From contig CAXTHH010000002.1 in assembly GCA_964244065.1 (NCBI GenBank), positions 558,001-622,000 on the forward strand: a stretch of 64,000 nt of DNA, given 5' to 3'. The stretch is from JASLDZ01 sp964244065. Lineage in GTDB: Bacteria; Pseudomonadota; Alphaproteobacteria; Caulobacterales; Caulobacteraceae. This document shows positions 44,953 through 52,892 of this stretch, one piece after another (the first letter of the stretch is position 1; the number at the start of each line of letters is the position of its first letter). The notes under the pieces were generated by a model. The model had not been told where the DNA came from. It saw nothing but the letters and a program-made list of their open reading frames with translations, and ran no database searches. Made by a program: the position numbers and the translations under genes.

Positions 44953-46152
44953 TCAGCTCTCGCCGGCGGCGGACTCCCCGGCGGGGGCGGCGGCTGCCGA
45001 AGCCGCGGGTGCGGCGGCGGCGGGCTTGGCCGGGGTCACCGTCTCCAGCCCGGTCGGCAGGTCGCCGCCGTGGCCGGACAGGAGCGCGGCGCGGCGCGCG
45101 GTCGGGGTGGCGGCGCCTGCCGAGGCGTCCTCGGCGGGGGCGGCCGGCAGGCCCGCGTCGGTGAACAGGCGGGCGTGGACGCGGCCGTCGTCCTCCTTCT
45201 GCGCGACGTAGATCGCGCCGTCGGGGCCCATGCTCACGCCCTGGCCGGGCAGGAAGGCGCGCAGCAGGGGCGATCCGGCCCTGGCCGCGGCCTCGGCGGC
45301 GCGCACCCGCGCAGCGGCCAGCAGCACGGTCGCGGAGGGCGGCCGCTCGGCGGCGGCGTACTGGGCGCTGAAGGCGGAGGGCAGGCCGACGACGCCGGGC
45401 CAGCGGTAGAAGATGTGCTGGCCCACGCGGGCCATCTTGGTGACCGTGGTCATCCAGTACGGGGCCACGTACTCGGTGTGGTAGTGCGTGGCGAGGCCGA
45501 CCGCCTTCTCCACATATCCGTTCAGCGCCGCACGGGCGACGGCCTGGGCCCGCTTCCAGGCGGCGGGCGCCGGCACGCCGCGGCCGAGGGCGCCGTCGCA
45601 GCTGAACGAGAACTGGCAGCCGGTGGCCAGCTCGGCCCCCTGGAACACCACGCCGCAGATCGAGTGCGGGAAGATCGGGTGGCGCATGCGGTTGATGATC
45701 ACCTGCGCCACCGCGCGCTGGCCCTCGGTCGGCTCGAAGCCGGCCTCGTAGTAGATCGCCTGCGTCATGCAGGTCTCGGCCCGGGCGCGGTCGCCGGCGG
45801 AGCCGGTGGCCGTGAAGGGCGCGGCGGCCAGGATCGGCGCCCTGGAGAACGGCATGGCCGCGTTCATCCGGCGCGCCTGGCCGAAGTCATAGACCGTCTG
45901 CGCCATGCGGGCCCGCCCGGGCTCGCCCGCCGCGCCGGGCGGCAGCTCCACCGAGCCGGTGGCGGCGGCCGTGCGCGGCGCCTCCACGGGGGCGAGCGCC
46001 AGGGCGGGCGAGGCCGCACGCAGGGCGACGGAGCCCGAGGCCCGACCCGTCCCGGCGTCCGCCAGCTGGCCGAATCCGGCCAGGGTGGAGAACGCGCCCA
46101 GGACGAGACCGAGCTTCAGCGCCTGACGCGCCGCGTGCAGTCGAAAGATCAT
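44953..46152 (-). CDS. cell-wall hydrolase of the SleB/CwlJ (Hydrolase_2) family
   Basis: A 399-residue exported protein. An N-terminal signal/anchor (about 9-32, LKLGLVLGAFSTLAGFG) is followed by a variable region. The Hydrolase_2 domain at about 125-230 has CMTQAIYYEAGFEPTEGQRA with the catalytic Glu, then VAQVIINRMRHPIFPHSICG and CQFSFSCDG. The rest, about 290-399, is rich in Ala, Pro and Gly. The ATG at 46152 opens directly into the leader. It would cut peptidoglycan in the periplasm. The odd point is its close linkage to trmD-rplS. Confidence 0.9.
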   Translation of the reverse strand: MIFRLHAARQALKLGLVLGAFSTLAGFGQLADAGTGRASGSVALRAASPALALAPVEAPRTAAATGSVELPPGAAGEPGRARMAQTVYDFGQARRMNAAMPFSRAPILAAAPFTATGSAGDRARAETCMTQAIYYEAGFEPTEGQRAVAQVIINRMRHPIFPHSICGVVFQGAELATGCQFSFSCDGALGRGVPAPAAWKRAQAVARAALNGYVEKAVGLATHYHTEYVAPYWMTTVTKMARVGQHIFYRWPGVVGLPSAFSAQYAAAERPPSATVLLAAARVRAAEAAARAGSPLLRAFLPGQGVSMGPDGAIYVAQKEDDGRVHARLFTDAGLPAAPAEDASAGAATPTARRAALLSGHGGDLPTGLETVTPAKPAAAAPAASAAAAPAGESAAGES

Positions 46153-46340
46153 TTGGGTTCGGCAGTCCGTCGCGTCCTCGCCAGGACGCCGGGAAGGGTC
46201 GGGCGTGTACCCGAAGTGCGGCGGAGAGTCACGCCGCGGCGTCTTCAGCATATGGGCGCCCGGCCCCTCCCACGCCAGCGGCTGCGACAGCCGGGCGCAG
46301 CCTTGCGCGGGGGGCGGCCGCAGGCGATATGTCTTCGCGG

Positions 46341-46436
46341 AGGCTGGCGACGGGCGGAACCCTCGCCAATCCGGTCAGGCCCGAAAGGGAGCAGCCGCAA
46401 CGAGTCCCGTTCCGGGTCGTCGTCCAGTCTCCACCC
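46341..46436 (+). ncRNA. ffs: signal recognition particle RNA, small bacterial type (4.5S)
   Basis: The conserved domain IV loop is visible as GGTCAGGCCCGAAAGGGAGC followed by AGCCGCAACGA (46373-46403). Flanking arms pair well: CTGGCGACG with CGTCGTCCAG and GGAAC with GTTCC. The 3' end GTCTCCACC is typical, followed by a T-run at 46437-46440. The dnaX start lies 38 bases further on, an arrangement known in alphaproteobacteria. Ends are approximate within a few bases. This is the main content of the 322-base gap between the hydrolase and dnaX. Confidence 0.93.
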
Positions 46437-46474
46437 TTTTCCGTCCCGCTGGTCGTCGAGGAGGCTCCGGGCTG

Positions 46475-48379
46475 ATGTCCGATCCCGACACCCCGCCCTG
46501 GGACATGGACGAGGCTCCGGCCGAGGCCGCCGCGGAGCGCGACCCCGACACGGACGACATGTTCGGCGAACGTGCCCCGTCGCCGCCCGCCGCCGCGCCG
46601 TCGGGGCCTGCGCCCGCCTACCAGGTGCTGGCGCGCAAGTACCGGCCGCGGCGGTTCGAGGACCTGATCGGCCAGGAGGCCATGGTCCGCACCCTGACCA
46701 ACGCCTTCGCGAGCGGCCGCATCGCCCACGCCTTCATGCTCACGGGCGTGCGGGGCGTAGGGAAGACGACCACGGCCCGCCTGCTGGCCCGGGCGCTGAA
46801 CGCGGAGCCCGAGCCTTCCATCGACCTCTCGCGCGAGGGCCGCCTCGATCAAGCGATCCTCGAAGGCCGCCACCTGGACGTCCTGGAACTCGACGCCGCC
46901 AGTCGGACCAAAGTCGAAGAGATGCGCGAGCTTCTAGACGGTGTGCGGTACGCGCCAGTGGAAGCGCGGTTCAAGGTCTATGTGATCGACGAAGTTCACA
47001 TGCTCTCCGACAAGGCGTTCAACGCGCTCTTGAAGACGCTGGAGGAGCCGCCTCCGCACGCCAAGTTCATCTTCGCCACCACCGAGATCCGCAAGGTGCC
47101 GGTGACCATCCTCTCCCGCTGCCAGCGCTTCGACCTGCGGCGGGTGGAGCCGGAGGTGCTCGGCCCGCACCTCGCCTCCGTGGCGGCCCGGGAGGGCGCG
47201 GCGGTGGAGCCGGACGGGCTGGCGCTGATCTCCCGCGCGGCGGAGGGCTCGGTGCGCGACGGGCTGTCGCTGCTCGATCAGGCCATCGTGCTGGGCGAGG
47301 GCGGGGCGGCGGTCACGGCCGAGCAGGTGCGCGACATGCTGGGCCTGGCCGACCGCGGCCAGACGCTGGCGCTGTTCGAGGCGGTGCTGTCGGGCAAGGT
47401 GGCCGACGCGTTGCAGGGCTTCCGCACGCTCTACGGCTACGGCGCCGACCCGGCGCAGGTGGTCGGCGACCTGCTGGAGCACGCGCACGGGGCGGCGGTG
47501 GCCAAGGCCCTCGGCGCGGACGTGCTCGGCCTGCCCAGGGCGCAGGCGGCCCGGCTGGCGGAGGCGGGCGGCCGCGCCTCGGTGGGCGTGCTCGCCCGCC
47601 TCTGGCAGATGCTGCTCAAGGCGCACGACGAGGTCCGCCGCGCGCCCGACCCGGCCGCCGCCGTGGAGATGGCGCTGATCCGCCTGGCCTACGCCGCCGA
47701 TCTGCCCGGCCCGGAGGAGGCGTTGCGCGCGCTGCAGGAGGGCCCTCCGCCCGCCCCGCCCTCCGGCGGCGGGGGTGGCGGCGGCGCCCGCGTGGCGGCG
47801 TCCGGCGGAGGCGGCGCGCACGCCGTGGCGGGAGGCCGTCCCGCGCGCGAGCCGGCCCCCGCCGACGCCCCGCGCGCCGACGCGCTCCCCCAGCCCACCA
47901 CCGTCGCCGAGCTGATGGCGCTGGTGCAGGCGCGCGGCGACCTGGCGTTCAAGTTCGATGTGGACAAGTTCGTGCGGCCGATCTCCGTCGGCCCGCAGCG
48001 GTTCGCCTTTGCGCTCGCCCCCAAGGCGCCCGCGGGCCTGTCGAACCGGCTCGCCGCCAAGCTCAAGGAGTGGACCGGCAAGCCCTGGTTCGCCGACGTC
48101 TCCGAGGCGCCCGCCGACGCTCCCGCCGAGACGGCGCTGGAGCGCGCGCGCCGGCTGGAGGCCGAGCGCCGCGCCGAGGCCGCCGCCGACCCCTTCGTGA
48201 GCGCGCTCCTGGCCGCCTTCCCGGGCGCCGAGGTGGTGGCGGTGCGCGACCGCACGCCCGAGCCGTCGGCCCCCGCCGCGGCTCCACCGACAGCGACAAA
48301 CGACGACAGCGACGGCGACGACATGGGCGACTGGGCGCCCTACGACGACGACAAGCCCGACGAGGACGACGACGCGTGA
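46475..48379 (+). CDS. dnaX: DNA polymerase III subunits gamma/tau
   Basis: The clamp-loader ATPase. The 634-residue protein has an acidic N-terminal tail (1-45), the AAA+ domain (YQVLARKYRPRRFEDLIGQE, Walker A GVRGVGKTT, Walker B YVIDEVHM, sensor TTEIRKVPVTILSRCQR), a collar, a Gly/Ala-rich linker (about 425-465) and a C-terminal tau-like part ending in an acidic tail of Asp residues. The usual zinc-binding cysteines between Walker A and B are absent (PEPSIDLSREGRLDQAILEG). The ATG at 46475 follows GAGGAGG; upstream frame overlaps the SRP RNA and is not coding. Coupled to ybaB by GTGA. Confidence 0.96.
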   Translation: MSDPDTPPWDMDEAPAEAAAERDPDTDDMFGERAPSPPAAAPSGPAPAYQVLARKYRPRRFEDLIGQEAMVRTLTNAFASGRIAHAFMLTGVRGVGKTTTARLLARALNAEPEPSIDLSREGRLDQAILEGRHLDVLELDAASRTKVEEMRELLDGVRYAPVEARFKVYVIDEVHMLSDKAFNALLKTLEEPPPHAKFIFATTEIRKVPVTILSRCQRFDLRRVEPEVLGPHLASVAAREGAAVEPDGLALISRAAEGSVRDGLSLLDQAIVLGEGGAAVTAEQVRDMLGLADRGQTLALFEAVLSGKVADALQGFRTLYGYGADPAQVVGDLLEHAHGAAVAKALGADVLGLPRAQAARLAEAGGRASVGVLARLWQMLLKAHDEVRRAPDPAAAVEMALIRLAYAADLPGPEEALRALQEGPPPAPPSGGGGGGGARVAASGGGGAHAVAGGRPAREPAPADAPRADALPQPTTVAELMALVQARGDLAFKFDVDKFVRPISVGPQRFAFALAPKAPAGLSNRLAAKLKEWTGKPWFADVSEAPADAPAETALERARRLEAERRAEAAADPFVSALLAAFPGAEVVAVRDRTPEPSAPAAAPPTATNDDSDGDDMGDWAPYDDDKPDEDDDA

Positions 48380-48708
48380 AGGATCTCTCCGGCCTGATGA
48401 AGCAGGCGCAAGGCATGCAGGCCAAGCTGCAGGAGGCGCAGGCGCGCCTGCAGGAGCAGACCGCGGAGGGCGCGTCGGGCGGCGGCCTCGTGCGGGTGAC
48501 GCTGAACGGCTCCGGCGCATTGGTCGGCGTGATGGTGGATCCCAGCCTGCTGAACGCCGGCGAGGGCGAGATGCTGTCCGACCTCCTGGTCGCCGCCCAC
48601 GCCGACGCCAAGAAGAAGCTGGACGAGGCCGGGCAGAAGGCGATGCAGGAGGCCATGGGCCCGCTCGCCGGCATGGCCGGCGGGATGCCGGGCTTCCCGG
48701 GCTTCTGA
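48376..48708 (+). CDS. ybaB: YbaB/EbfC-family nucleoid-associated protein
   Basis: A 110-residue DNA-binding protein: KDLSGLMKQAQGMQAKLQEA coiled coil at the start, the beta core GGGLVRVTLNGSGALVGVMV, and a Gly/Met-rich tail (MAGGMPGFPGF). The GTG start overlaps the dnaX stop as GTGA. The dnaX-ybaB pairing is standard. Confidence 0.95.
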   Translation: MKDLSGLMKQAQGMQAKLQEAQARLQEQTAEGASGGGLVRVTLNGSGALVGVMVDPSLLNAGEGEMLSDLLVAAHADAKKKLDEAGQKAMQEAMGPLAGMAGGMPGFPGF

Positions 48709-48720
48709 GCTCTCCCCCCC

Positions 48721-48830
48721 CCTCCGTCGTCCTCGGGCCTGACCCGAGGACCGAGCCGTCCGCGGCTCCACGAGAGACGTGATGCGCGACCGGCGCCCGG
48801 CCCTCGGATCAGGTCCGAGGGCGACGGAGG
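48721..48830. repeat. MITE-like inverted-repeat element, family B
   Basis: Inverted arms at 48721-48750 and 48801-48830 match at 26 of 30 positions (both begin CCTCCGTCG read inward). A single arm of the same family is at 38726-38761. The 50 bases between hold no gene. It occupies the gap between ybaB and carA and may terminate the dnaX operon. Confidence 0.8.
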
Positions 48831-48932
48831 TGATGGTTTGACGCCCCGCCCCGCCAGTCCTAGTTACGGCGGCCTCTGGGCGGGTCCTGCGGCGTAAGCC
48901 GCGGCCCGCCCTTGTCATGCCCGGAGCCCGCC

Positions 48933-50153
48933 ATGAGCCAAGCCCTGCCCGCCGGCGCGACCGGCGTCCTGGTGCTGGCCAACGGCACGGTGATGCCCGG
49001 CTTCGGCGTGGGCGCGGCGGGCGAGGCGGTGGGCGAGGTGTGCTTCAACACCGCCATGACCGGCTACCAGGAGATCCTGACCGACCCCTCCTACATGGCC
49101 CAGATCGTCACCTTCACCTTCCCGCACGTGGGCAACACCGGGGTGAACCGGGAGGATGTGGAGCAGTTCGGCCGCGAAGCGGGGGCGCCCGGCGCGCAGG
49201 GCTCGCTGGACGCAGGCTTCGGCGGCGCGCGCACCACCGCGCGTGGGGCGATCTTCCGTGACCTGCCGACGGACCCGGCCAACTACCGCGCCGCCGGCCC
49301 GCTGCACGACTGGCTGGCCAGTCGCGGCGTGGTGGCGCTGGCGGGCGTGGACACGCGCGCGCTGACCCGCCGCATCCGCGAGAACGGCATGCCCCACGGC
49401 GTGGTCGCCCACGCGCCGGACGGCCGCTTCGACCTCGACGCGCTCGTGGCCAAGGCAAAGGCGTGGGAGGGCGTCGCGGGGGTGGACCTCGCCAAGGACG
49501 CCACCACCCTGCAGAGCTTCACCTTCGACGAGGGGCTGTGGAGCTGGCCGGGCGGCTACGCCGGCCCGCAGGACCCCCCGCGGTTCGAGGTCGCGGTCCT
49601 GGACTACGGCGTCAAACGCAACATCCTGCGCGCGCTCACCAGCATCGGCGCGCGCGCCACCGTGCTGCCGGCGCACACGACGGCGGAGGAGGTGCTGGCG
49701 CGCAAGCCGGACGGGGTGCTGCTGTCCAACGGCCCCGGCGACCCGGCGGCCACCGGCGAGTACGCCGTGCCCGAGATCGGCAAGCTGGTGGACTCGGGCA
49801 CGCCCGTGTTCGGCATCTGCCTCGGCCACCAGATGCTCGCCCGCGCGCTGGGCGCGAAGACCTCGAAGATGGACCAGGGCCACCACGGGGCGAACCACCC
49901 GGTGAAAGACCTGGAGACCGGGCGCGTGGAGATCGTCTCCATGAACCACGGCTTCACCGTCGACCGCGACACCCTGCCCGAGCCCGTGCGCGAGACGCAC
50001 GTCAGCCTGTTCGACGGCACCAACGCCGGCCTGGCCCTGAGGGACCGCCCCGTGTTCAGCGTCCAGCACCATCCGGAGGCCAGCCCCGGCCCCACCGACA
50101 GCCTCTATCTGTTCGAGCGCTTCGCCGGCCTCATGGCGCAGGCGCGCGGCTGA
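48933..50153 (+). CDS. carA: carbamoyl-phosphate synthase small subunit
   Basis: The 406-residue glutaminase subunit supplying ammonia to CarB for carbamoyl phosphate, a precursor of arginine and pyrimidines. The N-terminal CarA domain has VCFNTAMTGYQEILTDPSY (37-55). The class I amidotransferase domain has the nucleophile in FGICLGHQMLARALG and His/Glu in SVQHHPEASPGP. The ATG follows GGAG by 8 bases. carB lies 3.7 kb downstream rather than adjacent, with five unrelated genes between. Confidence 0.97.
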   Translation: MSQALPAGATGVLVLANGTVMPGFGVGAAGEAVGEVCFNTAMTGYQEILTDPSYMAQIVTFTFPHVGNTGVNREDVEQFGREAGAPGAQGSLDAGFGGARTTARGAIFRDLPTDPANYRAAGPLHDWLASRGVVALAGVDTRALTRRIRENGMPHGVVAHAPDGRFDLDALVAKAKAWEGVAGVDLAKDATTLQSFTFDEGLWSWPGGYAGPQDPPRFEVAVLDYGVKRNILRALTSIGARATVLPAHTTAEEVLARKPDGVLLSNGPGDPAATGEYAVPEIGKLVDSGTPVFGICLGHQMLARALGAKTSKMDQGHHGANHPVKDLETGRVEIVSMNHGFTVDRDTLPEPVRETHVSLFDGTNAGLALRDRPVFSVQHHPEASPGPTDSLYLFERFAGLMAQARG

Positions 50154-50176
50154 GCGGGTCGTGTTAAGCTCGCGCC

Positions 50177-50761
50177 ATGGCCGAGACCGCGCCGCGCCCG
50201 ATGACGCCTGAAGAGTTCTTCGCCTGGCATGAGCATCAGGAGGAGAGGTATGAGCTGGTCGACGGCCATCCGGTGCTCAAGTTCGATAACGGTCCGGGCA
50301 TGATGGCCGGCGCGACCGCCGCGCATGATCAGATCGTCATCAACATCATCCAGGCGCTTCGTCGCCTCCGCGGCGGGCCCTGCCGCGTGAAGACGGCGGA
50401 CCAGGCCACGCGGACGGCGCGGGGCAATCTGCGGATGCCGGACGTGACGATCGACTGCGGTCGCCCCGTGCCGACCAGCTACGAAAGCATCGAACCGGCG
50501 GTGGTGTTCGAGGTGCTGTCCCCCTCCACGCGTCGCACCGATCTGTTGCGCAAGGTGGACGAATATCAGCATGTCGCGAGCCTCCGGCACTTCGCTATCC
50601 TAGAGCCCGGTCGGGCCTGGGCGATCGTGTGGTCGCGTGAGGCTGAAGGCGCCTGGGCGTCGGAGGTCCTGGAGGGGACGGAACGGGAACTCTCCCTGCC
50701 GGCGGTGGGCGTCTCCCTGCCGATGGCCGAGATCTACGAGGACGTCGAGCTGGAGCCCTGA
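50177..50761 (+). CDS. Uma2-family PD-(D/E)xK nuclease-fold protein
   Basis: A 194-residue protein of the Uma2 family (DUF820): MTPEEFFAWHEHQEERYELV at residues 9-28 and the nuclease-fold residues in MPDVTID and VVFEVLSPSTRRTDLLRKVD (Asp, Glu, and Lys in order). Family members are abundant in cyanobacteria and scattered elsewhere; their biological role is unsettled, sometimes transposon- or toxin-linked. The gene is downstream of carA by 23 bases and may ride on its transcript. Confidence 0.88.
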   Translation: MAETAPRPMTPEEFFAWHEHQEERYELVDGHPVLKFDNGPGMMAGATAAHDQIVINIIQALRRLRGGPCRVKTADQATRTARGNLRMPDVTIDCGRPVPTSYESIEPAVVFEVLSPSTRRTDLLRKVDEYQHVASLRHFAILEPGRAWAIVWSREAEGAWASEVLEGTERELSLPAVGVSLPMAEIYEDVELEP

Positions 50762-50764
50762 GGG

Positions 50765-50813
50765 GCGAGCGCCCGCCCCCGACCCCGGGGGCGGGAAGGC
50801 GGCGGGCGCTCGC
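50765..50813. terminator. strong hairpin between convergent Uma2 and fasciclin genes
   Basis: Perfect 13-base arms at 50765-50777 (GCGAGCGCCCGCC) and 50801-50813 enclose a second, nested GC hairpin. It starts four bases after the Uma2 stop and lies after the fasciclin gene on the other strand, so it can act on both transcripts. No T-run. Confidence 0.6.
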
Positions 50814-50851
50814 GCCGCACGGAACGCGCCGAGGCGCGTCCCGGCGAAACC

Positions 50852-51403
50852 TCACTGGGGCATGAGCACCGTGTCGACCACGTGGATCACGCCGTTCGAC
50901 TGGTAGACGTTCGGGATCGTCACCTTCGACAGGCCGCCCTTGGCGTCCTTCAGCGAGACGGACGCGCCGCGCTTCACGACGGTGAGCGTGCCGCCCTGCA
51001 CGGTGGTCAGGGTCTGGCCGTTCTTCAGGTCGGCGGCGGCGACGCGGCCGGGCACGACGTGATAGGTCAGGATCGTGGTCAGCGTGGCCTTGTTCTCGGG
51101 CTTGACCAGCGTGTCCACCGTGCCGGCGGGCAGCTTGGCGAAGGCGGCGTCCGTCGGCGCGAAGACGGTTAAGGGGCCGGGGCCGCTCAGGGTGTCCACC
51201 AGGCCCGCGGCCTTGACCGCGGCGACGAGGGTGGTGTGGTCCTTCGAGTTGACGGCGTTCTCGATGATGTTCTTGGACGGGTACATGGGCGCGCCGCCCA
51301 CGGTGACCGTCTTCTCGGACATCGAGGGCTGGGCGTAGGCGACGGGGCCTAGGCTGAGGGCGAGGGCCGCGCCTACGGCGGCGAGGCGGAAGCTCGAGAT
51401 CAT
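50852..51403 (-). CDS. secreted fasciclin-domain protein
   Basis: A 183-residue protein: a signal peptide (1 to about 24, VAYAQ) followed by one fasciclin (FAS1) domain with FAPTDAAFAKLPAGTVDTLV (about 90-109), LTYHVVPGRV and a final SNGVIHVVDTVLMPQ. FAS1 domains mediate adhesion or matrix contact in the periplasm or outside. It follows an ECF sigma/anti-sigma pair and has an ECF-like promoter of its own, so it is a likely member of that regulon. Confidence 0.93.
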   Translation of the reverse strand: MISSFRLAAVGAALALSLGPVAYAQPSMSEKTVTVGGAPMYPSKNIIENAVNSKDHTTLVAAVKAAGLVDTLSGPGPLTVFAPTDAAFAKLPAGTVDTLVKPENKATLTTILTYHVVPGRVAAADLKNGQTLTTVQGGTLTVVKRGASVSLKDAKGGLSKVTIPNVYQSNGVIHVVDTVLMPQ

Positions 51404-51450
51404 CACTTGGCTCTCCAGGAGCGCGCGGACATTCCGACGGCTCGGCCACA

Positions 51451-51478
51451 TATACGGCCTGGCGGGCCGCGCGGATGC
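51451..51478 (-). promoter_or_regulatory. candidate ECF sigma promoter of the fasciclin gene
   Basis: On the minus strand GCATCC (51478-51473), 16 bases, then CGTATA (51456-51451), about 48 bases before the fasciclin ATG. The pair resembles the SigK-type pattern (CCATCC, 16-17 bases, CGAATA) recalled from mycobacteria. Confidence 0.5.
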
Positions 51479-51486
51479 GTCACATG

Positions 51487-52239
51487 TTAAATTCTCGCGA
51501 GCACGCCCAGCGCGATCACGGGCCCGGTGGGCGTTCCCTTGGGCGCCCCGCCCGGCGGCTCCAGCGAGACCGCCAGGGTGGCGCCCGCCCGCGCGTGTCG
51601 CACGAGCTCGGGCGAGAGGCGCAGGGGCACGGTGCGGCCCGTGTCGATCAGGCCGGCCGGGAGGGGCGCCCCGCCCTTGGGGATCAGCCACAGCTCGCGC
51701 ACCCGCGGGTCGCTCGGGCCCGGGTTGACCGGCGTCAGCACCACCGAGGCGCGCTGGCGGTCCAGGGTGGCCGTGAACAGCGGCGAGTCCGCCAGCAGCG
51801 GCGACGCCGCGGGCGGCTCCAGCCGGGCGGCCAGGATCGGCTCGGGCACGGCCTTGCGACCCACCATGAGCGCCAGGGCGGCGAAGCAGGCCGCGGCCGC
51901 CGTCCCGAAGCCCAGCGCCGCCGTGCGCCAGCGCCGCATCTGCGCGCGGGGCGCGAGCTCGACCACCTGGGCGGAGGGCCTGGGGCCCGCCTGCGGCGCA
52001 ACCTCTGGCGGCAGGGCGGCCTCGATCCGGGGCCACAACCCGTCCGGCGCGGCGACGGGCGCCACGTCCTCGGCCAGGGGGTGCAGGCGCGCGCTCCAGG
52101 CCGCGGCCTCGGCGGCGAACTCGGGATCGGCGGCCGCGCGCGCCTCCGCCTTCGCCCGCGCCTCGCCATCCAGCACGCCCAGCGCCAGCTCGGCGGCCAG
52201 GAGGCGTCCGGATTTCGGGTCGGGTCGGGCGGGACTCAT
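51487..52239 (-). CDS. RskA/ChrR-type transmembrane anti-sigma factor
   Basis: A 250-residue protein: an N-terminal cytoplasmic anti-sigma domain (AAELALGVLDGEARAKAEAR about 15-34), one membrane segment (about 110-130, ALGFGTAAAACFAALALMVG), and a periplasmic RskA-like C-terminal domain with RELWLIPKGGAPLPAGLI-type strands. It would hold the ECF sigma factor at the membrane until the C-terminal part is cleaved. Its ATG overlaps the sigma stop as ATGA, the usual coupling. Confidence 0.9.
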   Translation of the reverse strand: MSPARPDPKSGRLLAAELALGVLDGEARAKAEARAAADPEFAAEAAAWSARLHPLAEDVAPVAAPDGLWPRIEAALPPEVAPQAGPRPSAQVVELAPRAQMRRWRTAALGFGTAAAACFAALALMVGRKAVPEPILAARLEPPAASPLLADSPLFTATLDRQRASVVLTPVNPGPSDPRVRELWLIPKGGAPLPAGLIDTGRTVPLRLSPELVRHARAGATLAVSLEPPGGAPKGTPTGPVIALGVLARI

Positions 52240-52892
52240 CGCTCGAGGCACTCACGCAAGCGGACCAGCCCCCGCCGTATCCAGCTCTTCACCGTCCCGA
52301 CCGGCTTTCCGCTGCGGGCGGCCACCGCCTCGTAGGTGAGGCCTCCCAGGAAGGCGGTGCGGATGGCCGACGCCTCTTCCGCGCGCAGGGCGGAGAGGCA
52401 GGCGTGCAGTCTCAGCCCCTCGTCGGTGCGCAGCAGGCCGGCCTCCGCGTCCTCCGCCGGATCGGCCGCCTCCACGGTGGAGATGTCCTGGGCGCCGCGC
52501 AGGGGATTGCGCGCGCGTAACCGGTCGATGGCGCGGTTACGGGTGATCGCGGTCAGCCACGCGGCCCCGCTCGCCCGGGCGGGATCGAAGGCGGCGGCCC
52601 GGCGCCATACGGCGAGGTAGACCTCCTGCAGCACGTCCTCGCTCTCACCGCGGTCGCCGAGGATACGCAGGCAGACGCCGAACAGACGCGCGCTGGTGGC
52701 GTCGTAGAGCCGTCGCAACGCCGCGCGGTCGCCTCCGGCCACCTGCGCCAGCAGGGGCGCCAGCGGGTCGGCGCGCAGCGAGGTGGAGGCGGCGGTGTCG
52801 GCGGGGGGGATCGGGGGCTCCGGAAACGCGCTCGCCCCGCGGTCTAGGGTGTTCGCGGAGGCTTCGCAAACACATAGGCCGTCCCGTCCCAC
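52236..52892 (-). CDS. ECF-type RNA polymerase sigma factor (SigK-like)
   Basis: An extracytoplasmic-function sigma factor with region 2 (LYDATSARLFGVCLRILGDR, then EDVLQEVYLAVWRR) and region 4 (LTYEAVAARSGKPVGTVKSW). Bounded by the GTG at 52892 it has 218 residues, but the first 45 look unstructured and overlap the methyltransferase gene; the true start may be later, at a rare start codon, because no ATG exists in frame. Coupled to the anti-sigma gene. Probably controls the fasciclin gene and itself. Confidence 0.88.
   Translation of the reverse strand: MGRDGLCVCEASANTLDRGASAFPEPPIPPADTAASTSLRADPLAPLLAQVAGGDRAALRRLYDATSARLFGVCLRILGDRGESEDVLQEVYLAVWRRAAAFDPARASGAAWLTAITRNRAIDRLRARNPLRGAQDISTVEAADPAEDAEAGLLRTDEGLRLHACLSALRAEEASAIRTAFLGGLTYEAVAARSGKPVGTVKSWIRRGLVRLRECLER

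Noticed and set aside
46205..46474. N-terminal extension of dnaX by 90 codons
   Set aside because: It overlaps the SRP RNA, and the ATG at 46475 has a good ribosome site.
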